Positions 60,693-64,000 of a stretch of DNA of 64,000 bases are shown here, piece by piece. This DNA is from Mycobacterium sp. ACS4054 (GTDB lineage: Bacteria > Actinomycetota > Actinomycetes > Mycobacteriales > Mycobacteriaceae): NCBI RefSeq assembly GCF_001667275.1, contig NZ_LZHV01000055.1, positions 62,001 through 126,000 of the forward strand, written 5' to 3'. The position numbers and the translations under genes were made by a program. Positions within the stretch are counted from its first letter, which is position 1. Every line of letters begins with the position of its first letter. Under the pieces are notes generated by a model. It saw only the letters and a program-made list of their open reading frames with translations, was not told the origin of the DNA and ran no database searches.

Positions 60693-60721
60693 ATACTACG
60701 CGCCGTAGTAGACCAAGGCAA
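60693..60721 (-). promoter_or_regulatory. Promoter with palindromic operator upstream of the DUF4383-like gene
   Basis: On the minus strand TTGCCT (60721-60716) and TAGTAT (60698-60693) are 17 bases apart. A perfect inverted repeat TACTACG-CGC-CGTAGTA (60694-60710) fills the right part of the spacer and the -10. A dimeric repressor, for example of the TetR type, binding there would block RNA polymerase. No obvious regulator gene is adjacent. Confidence 0.75.
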
Positions 60722-60730
60722 TGGCGACGG

Positions 60731-61309
60731 CTACGCCGTGCCGTTGCGTTCCAGCCACTGGGTGATCGCGTCTTCGAGCGCGGTCGCGACGTCCAGACCG
60801 GCGCCGTTGGCCGCCTGCTCGAACCGCTCGACCAGTTCGGTGCGCACCGAGGCGCCCAGCTTGGTGCGCGCCGGCTTCGGTTTCGGCGGTAGGTCCACCG
60901 GCACGTGCCGCGCGACGGACGCGTCGATGATTTCGCGCAGCGCCGGCAACTCGCGAAGCAGCCTGTCGAGATCGTCGCGTTCGATGCGCAACAGCTCGGC
61001 CGGCCCGGTCGTCGTCACGGTCGCCGACCGCAGCCGCCCGCGGTGCAGCGCCGATTCACCGATCACCTCGCCAGGCCCCAGCACGGCGATGCGATCCCGC
61101 CCGGCGTACACGCCCACCTCGCCGCTGAGCAGGATGTAGGCGGAGTCCGACGGCGTCTGCTCGTGGATCAGGGGCAACGGCGCCGACGTCGCCGTGCGAT
61201 GAGTCGCCCGGGCGAGACGCAGCAGATCGGCGTCCGAGAAGTTGGCGAAGGTGGCGTACTGGCGTAGCCGGCGTGCGTCTTCCTCGTATTGCTTCTCGTC
61301 GGCCTTCAT
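60731..61309 (-). CDS. Cyclic nucleotide-binding domain protein
   Basis: 192 residues. A CRP-type cNMP-binding fold: YILLSGEVGVYAG, then IAVLGPGEVIGESALHRGRLRSATV, in which the phosphate-binding cassette G-E-S-A-L...R-S-A is well kept, suggesting real cyclic-nucleotide binding. There is no helix-turn-helix domain; the C-terminus is a short helical segment (LVERFEQAA, LEDAITQWLERNG). It probably regulates a partner protein rather than DNA. AGGAG precedes ATG 61309. Confidence 0.85.
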   Translation of the reverse strand: MKADEKQYEEDARRLRQYATFANFSDADLLRLARATHRTATSAPLPLIHEQTPSDSAYILLSGEVGVYAGRDRIAVLGPGEVIGESALHRGRLRSATVTTTGPAELLRIERDDLDRLLRELPALREIIDASVARHVPVDLPPKPKPARTKLGASVRTELVERFEQAANGAGLDVATALEDAITQWLERNGTA

Positions 61310-61383
61310 AGCGGTCTCCTGACGTGCGATGTGACGCTATATCGAGGAGCGTAACGCGGATTCGCGTTTACAAAAGGCGAAAG

Positions 61384-62940
61384 TCAGTTCCTGCCGGGAA
61401 GCTTCATGACCGTCCGCACGATGGGCAGAAGCGACTTCTGCCACAGGGTTGTCGGAATGCCAAGGGGCGGATCGAGATTGAACACGCGGGCGGTCGCGAT
61501 CGTCTGCGATTCGGTGTACTTGAGCAGCCCCTCGGGACCGTGCCGGCGACCCACGCCGGACTGGCCCATCCCGCCCATCGGCGCGCTCAGGCTGCCCCAG
61601 GCAAACGCGTACCCCTCGTTGACGTTCACCGTCCCCGAACGCAACCGCGCGCCGATCTGCTCGCCCTCCGCCGACGAACCGGCCCACACGCTGGCGTTCA
61701 ACCCGTACTCGGTGTCGTTGGCCTTCTCGACGGCCTCGTCCACGTCGGCGACGGGGTAGATGGAGACCAGCGGGCCGAACGTCTCGTTCGCGGCGCATTC
61801 CATCTCCGGCGTGACGTCGGCCAGCACCGTCGGCTCGTAGAACAGCGGGCCGATGTCGGGCCGCGCCTTGCCGCCGGCAAGCACCTTGGCGCCCTTGGCT
61901 TTCGCGTCGTCCACGTGGTCGGTCACCGTGTCCAGCTGGCCCGCGGAGATCAGGCTGCCCATGTCGACCGAGAAGTCATATCCGGTGCCCAGCTTCATGT
62001 TTCGCACGGCGTCGCCGAACTTGCGGGTGAACTCGTCGGCGATGTCCTTCTCGACGTAGATCCGCTCGATGGAGATGCACAGCTGGCCCGCGTTGGAGAA
62101 GCACGCGCGGGTGGCCGCCCTGGCCGCCTTGTCGAGGTTGGCCCCCCGCGTGACGATCATCGCGTTCTTGCCGCCGAGCTCGGCCGAAAACCCGATCAGC
62201 CGGCGCCCACAGTGCTCGGCGAGCTGCCGGCCGGTGGCGGTCGAGCCGGTGAACATCAGGTAGTCGCAGTTGTCGATGATCGCGGTGCCGACGATCGATC
62301 CCGGCCCGGGCACGATCGCATAGAGGGCGCGCGGCACGCCGGCCCGGTACAACAACTCGGCGCACGCCAGCGCGCAATACGGGGTCTGGCTGTCCGGCTT
62401 GAGCACCACCGCGTTCCCGGCCAGCAACGCCGGCACCGAGTCGGACGCCGTCAGCGTCATGGGGTAGTTCCACGGCGAGATCACCCCGACCACGCCCTTG
62501 GGCTGGTATGCCACGGTTGTCTTGCCAATCCCCGGCAACAGCGACTGCACGGTCCGCGGCTTGAGCAGGTCCTCGGCGACGCGCACGTAGTAGTTCGCGT
62601 TCGCCATCAGATCGACGATCTCCTCCTGCGCCGCCCAGCGGGCCTTGCCGGCCTCGGCCTGCAGCAGATCCATCAGGAACTCGCGGTTTTCGACGACCAG
62701 GTCGCGATAGCGGGCGATGACCTCGACGCGCTCGGCGACCGGGCGGTTCGCCCAGTCGACCTGGGCCGCGCGCGCCTCGGCGAACGCGGCTTCGACGTCC
62801 TCGGCCGTGCCGATGGGGATCGTGGTCAGCGGCTTGCCGGTGAAGACCTCGTCGATGGTCTTGGTCTGACGTGCGCTGACGTCTTTGATCGCGGCGAGGT
62901 CGCGCAGGCGGTCGAAGACCTCGGCTGACGGTGCAGGCAT
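61384..62940 (-). CDS. gabD2: Succinate-semialdehyde dehydrogenase GabD2
   Basis: 518 residues, the same as Rv1731 (GabD2). An NAD(P)-dependent aldehyde dehydrogenase: SPWNYPM, FTGSTATGR for the cofactor, the general-base Glu in AELGGKNAM, catalytic Cys in SNAGQLCIS and NETFGPLV. Converts succinic semialdehyde to succinate, or a related aldehyde. GAGAGGA lies upstream of ATG 62940. Confidence 0.95.
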   Translation of the reverse strand: MPAPSAEVFDRLRDLAAIKDVSARQTKTIDEVFTGKPLTTIPIGTAEDVEAAFAEARAAQVDWANRPVAERVEVIARYRDLVVENREFLMDLLQAEAGKARWAAQEEIVDLMANANYYVRVAEDLLKPRTVQSLLPGIGKTTVAYQPKGVVGVISPWNYPMTLTASDSVPALLAGNAVVLKPDSQTPYCALACAELLYRAGVPRALYAIVPGPGSIVGTAIIDNCDYLMFTGSTATGRQLAEHCGRRLIGFSAELGGKNAMIVTRGANLDKAARAATRACFSNAGQLCISIERIYVEKDIADEFTRKFGDAVRNMKLGTGYDFSVDMGSLISAGQLDTVTDHVDDAKAKGAKVLAGGKARPDIGPLFYEPTVLADVTPEMECAANETFGPLVSIYPVADVDEAVEKANDTEYGLNASVWAGSSAEGEQIGARLRSGTVNVNEGYAFAWGSLSAPMGGMGQSGVGRRHGPEGLLKYTESQTIATARVFNLDPPLGIPTTLWQKSLLPIVRTVMKLPGRN

Positions 62941-63037
62941 GTCTCGTCCTCTCCCAGAAGCAGGTGTTCTTCACCACCAGCCTATGGGCTGCGCAAGGTC
63001 GGGCGGCCGCCGCGGTTTTTGGCCACGGCGGAAACGA

Positions 63038-63130
63038 TCACATCCGCCCGTAGGCGACCGCCGTGACGAGAAGAACGACCGCCAGCAGAAGGAACATCAC
63101 CGCCACCGGATCGATGAGCGCGAACAGCAT
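63038..63130 (-). CDS. 30-residue single-pass membrane miniprotein
   Basis: ATG 63130 lies 4 bases after the stop of the GreA-like gene, so it could be translated by coupling. The 30 residues are almost wholly hydrophobic (LFALIDPVAVMFLLLAVVLLVTAVAYGRM), enough for one membrane helix. No family recognised. A stretch of A- and G-rich coding bases without stop codons could arise by chance, so confidence is limited. Confidence 0.4.
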   Translation of the reverse strand: MLFALIDPVAVMFLLLAVVLLVTAVAYGRM

Positions 63131-63134
63131 GGCT

Positions 63135-63602
63135 TCAGTTGGTGCGCGCCAGGTAGACGCCGTACGGCACGGCGCTCAGCAGGGTGACCGCGAAGGCCGC
63201 GCCGGTGGGCAGCAGGTAGGTGCGGCGCTCACCCGGACGCGCGCCGGCGATGGCCGAGCCCAGCGGGGAATTGATCGAATACACCTCCAGATCGCCGTGC
63301 TCGGCGCCGCGCGCGCCAAGGAGGAAAGTCTCGGTGTCACCGGTGTCGTCGTAGCGGACGGTCAGCACCATGCCGGGTTCGGCGACCCCGTCGTCGGGCG
63401 GGTCCTCGCCGACGACGGCGTTGACCAACAGGTCCTGAATCCGCTGCATTCGCAGTCGCCGTGCGCGCTGGACGGCGACGAAGTTGTCATCGGCGGCATC
63501 GCCGCCCGCATCGCCGTCGCACAACTCCCGCAGGACGGCCAGCTCGCGCCGCAGCCGTCCGTAGGCCTGCGGTGAAAGCCACGTGGGTTGCACACTGGTC
63601 AT
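63135..63602 (-). CDS. GreA/GreB C-terminal domain-like protein
   Basis: 155 residues. An N-terminal helical hairpin (AYGRLRRELAVLRELC, RRLRMQRIQDLL) and a C-terminal FKBP-like Gre domain (GMVLTVRYDD, TFLLGARGAE, VYSINSPLGSAIAGARPGE). It resembles stand-alone Rnk/GreA-like regulators that bind RNA polymerase's secondary channel. The hairpin tip lacks the two acidic residues I would expect for cleavage factors, so it may inhibit rather than stimulate. Preceded by AAAGGAAC. Confidence 0.85.
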   Translation of the reverse strand: MTSVQPTWLSPQAYGRLRRELAVLRELCDGDAGGDAADDNFVAVQRARRLRMQRIQDLLVNAVVGEDPPDDGVAEPGMVLTVRYDDTGDTETFLLGARGAEHGDLEVYSINSPLGSAIAGARPGERRTYLLPTGAAFAVTLLSAVPYGVYLARTN

Positions 63603-63619
63603 ATTCCGGGTTCCTTTCC

Positions 63620-64000
63620 TCAGGCGGCTGTCGGTGTCGCTGTTCGACGAGAACCGTCGCGGCCCAGCGTGTTTGGCGAGGGATTTCGGTAGGGGACGGC
63701 CTTGAGCAGCGTCACCAGCCGGCCGGCGTCCTGGGGGATCGCATAGATGCGTTGTTCGCCGGGACGGGCACCGGCGATGCAGCGGCCCAGGGGCGATGCC
63801 ATCGAGTAGACCTTGATGTCGGCGTCCTCGGCGCCCCGCCTGCCGAGCAGGATGGTTTCCGTTTCACCGCTGGCGTCGTCGCGGATGGTCAACACCATGC
63901 CCGGCCCCGCGATCGTCTCGGCGGCGGGGTCCTCGCGGACCGCCGCCGTCTTGAGCAGGTCCTCGATCTCGCGGATGCGTCGTTGCCGAGCCGCCGGGCG
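63620..64000 (-). CDS. Second GreA-like protein, cut by window edge
   Basis: The frame is open to base 64000, so the N-terminus lies outside. The visible part has the end of the helical hairpin (RRIREIEDLLKTAAV) and the Gre-type C-terminal domain (GMVLTIRDD, TILLGRRGAE, VYSMASPLGRCIAGARPGE), closely similar to the downstream gene. A basic, Ser/Thr-rich tail of about 25 residues follows. A tandem duplication is likely; 17 bases separate the two genes. Confidence 0.84.
   Translation of the reverse strand, partial: RPAARQRRIREIEDLLKTAAVREDPAAETIAGPGMVLTIRDDASGETETILLGRRGAEDADIKVYSMASPLGRCIAGARPGEQRIYAIPQDAGRLVTLLKAVPYRNPSPNTLGRDGSRRTATPTAA

Overview
This is a GC-rich actinobacterial chromosome segment. 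Gene order, protein lengths and motifs identify a slow-growing Mycobacterium, probably a Mycobacterium avium-complex-like species rather than M. tuberculosis (species is inference). Several blocks follow the M. tuberculosis order Rv1663-Rv1668c, Rv1683-Rv1701, Rv1703c, Rv1708-Rv1713 and Rv1731. They are interrupted by lineage-specific inserts.

Layout: (1) 1-10.5 kb is a polyketide cluster: the 3' part of a reducing type I PKS, a KS-AT-ACP protein whose ketosynthase Cys is replaced by Gln (KSQ), a type III PKS (pks11), cytochrome CYP139 and an intact ABC-F ATPase. (2) 10.5-18.2 kb holds a PAS-ANTAR regulator and a tightly overlapping minus-strand operon for sugar or sugar-acid oxidation: membrane protein, gluconate-dehydrogenase-subunit-3-like protein, GMC oxidoreductase, GH15 glycosidase, SDR and acid-sugar-dehydratase-like enolase-superfamily enzyme. 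(3) 18.2-22.7 kb is a degenerate accessory patch: an SOS-controlled 13E12-type HNH gene, a decayed second 13E12 copy, two separated remnants of one cyclase gene, a frameshifted secreted protein, and intact small secreted or porin-like genes. (4) 22.8-31 kb carries a lipase/acyl-CoA-synthetase fusion, an ABC-2 exporter operon with its TetR regulator and tandem operators, amt, mpg and a bile-acid-symporter-family transporter.

(5) 31-50.2 kb is the conserved core: tyrS, lprJ-like, a TPR-like protein, glycerol-3-phosphate phosphatase, tlyA, nadK, recN, steA-mctB, pyrG, a NUDIX hydrolase, xerD, then parA-scpA-scpB-pseudouridine synthase-cmk-der. Most junctions are ATGA, GTGA or TGATG overlaps, so translation is probably coupled. 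The block brings together DNA repair, dimer resolution, segregation and condensation, nucleotide synthesis and ribosome maturation. (6) 50.2-64 kb is mixed: two PknH-sensor-like membrane proteins, tRNA-Pro(GGG), an M20 amidohydrolase, several small ORFs (three or more under 60 codons), a uracil-glycosylase-like protein, a cutinase, a PEP-mutase-like enzyme, a DUF4383-like membrane protein with a palindromic operator in its promoter, a cyclic-nucleotide-binding protein, gabD2 and two tandem GreA-like proteins, the last cut by the window edge.

Several genes (ABC-F, HNH, mpg, tyrS, the PEP-mutase-like gene, a 50-codon ORF) have a -10 hexamer 6-8 nt before the start codon, the arrangement expected for leaderless mycobacterial mRNAs. 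I saw no rRNA, CRISPR array, transposase or phage structural gene.
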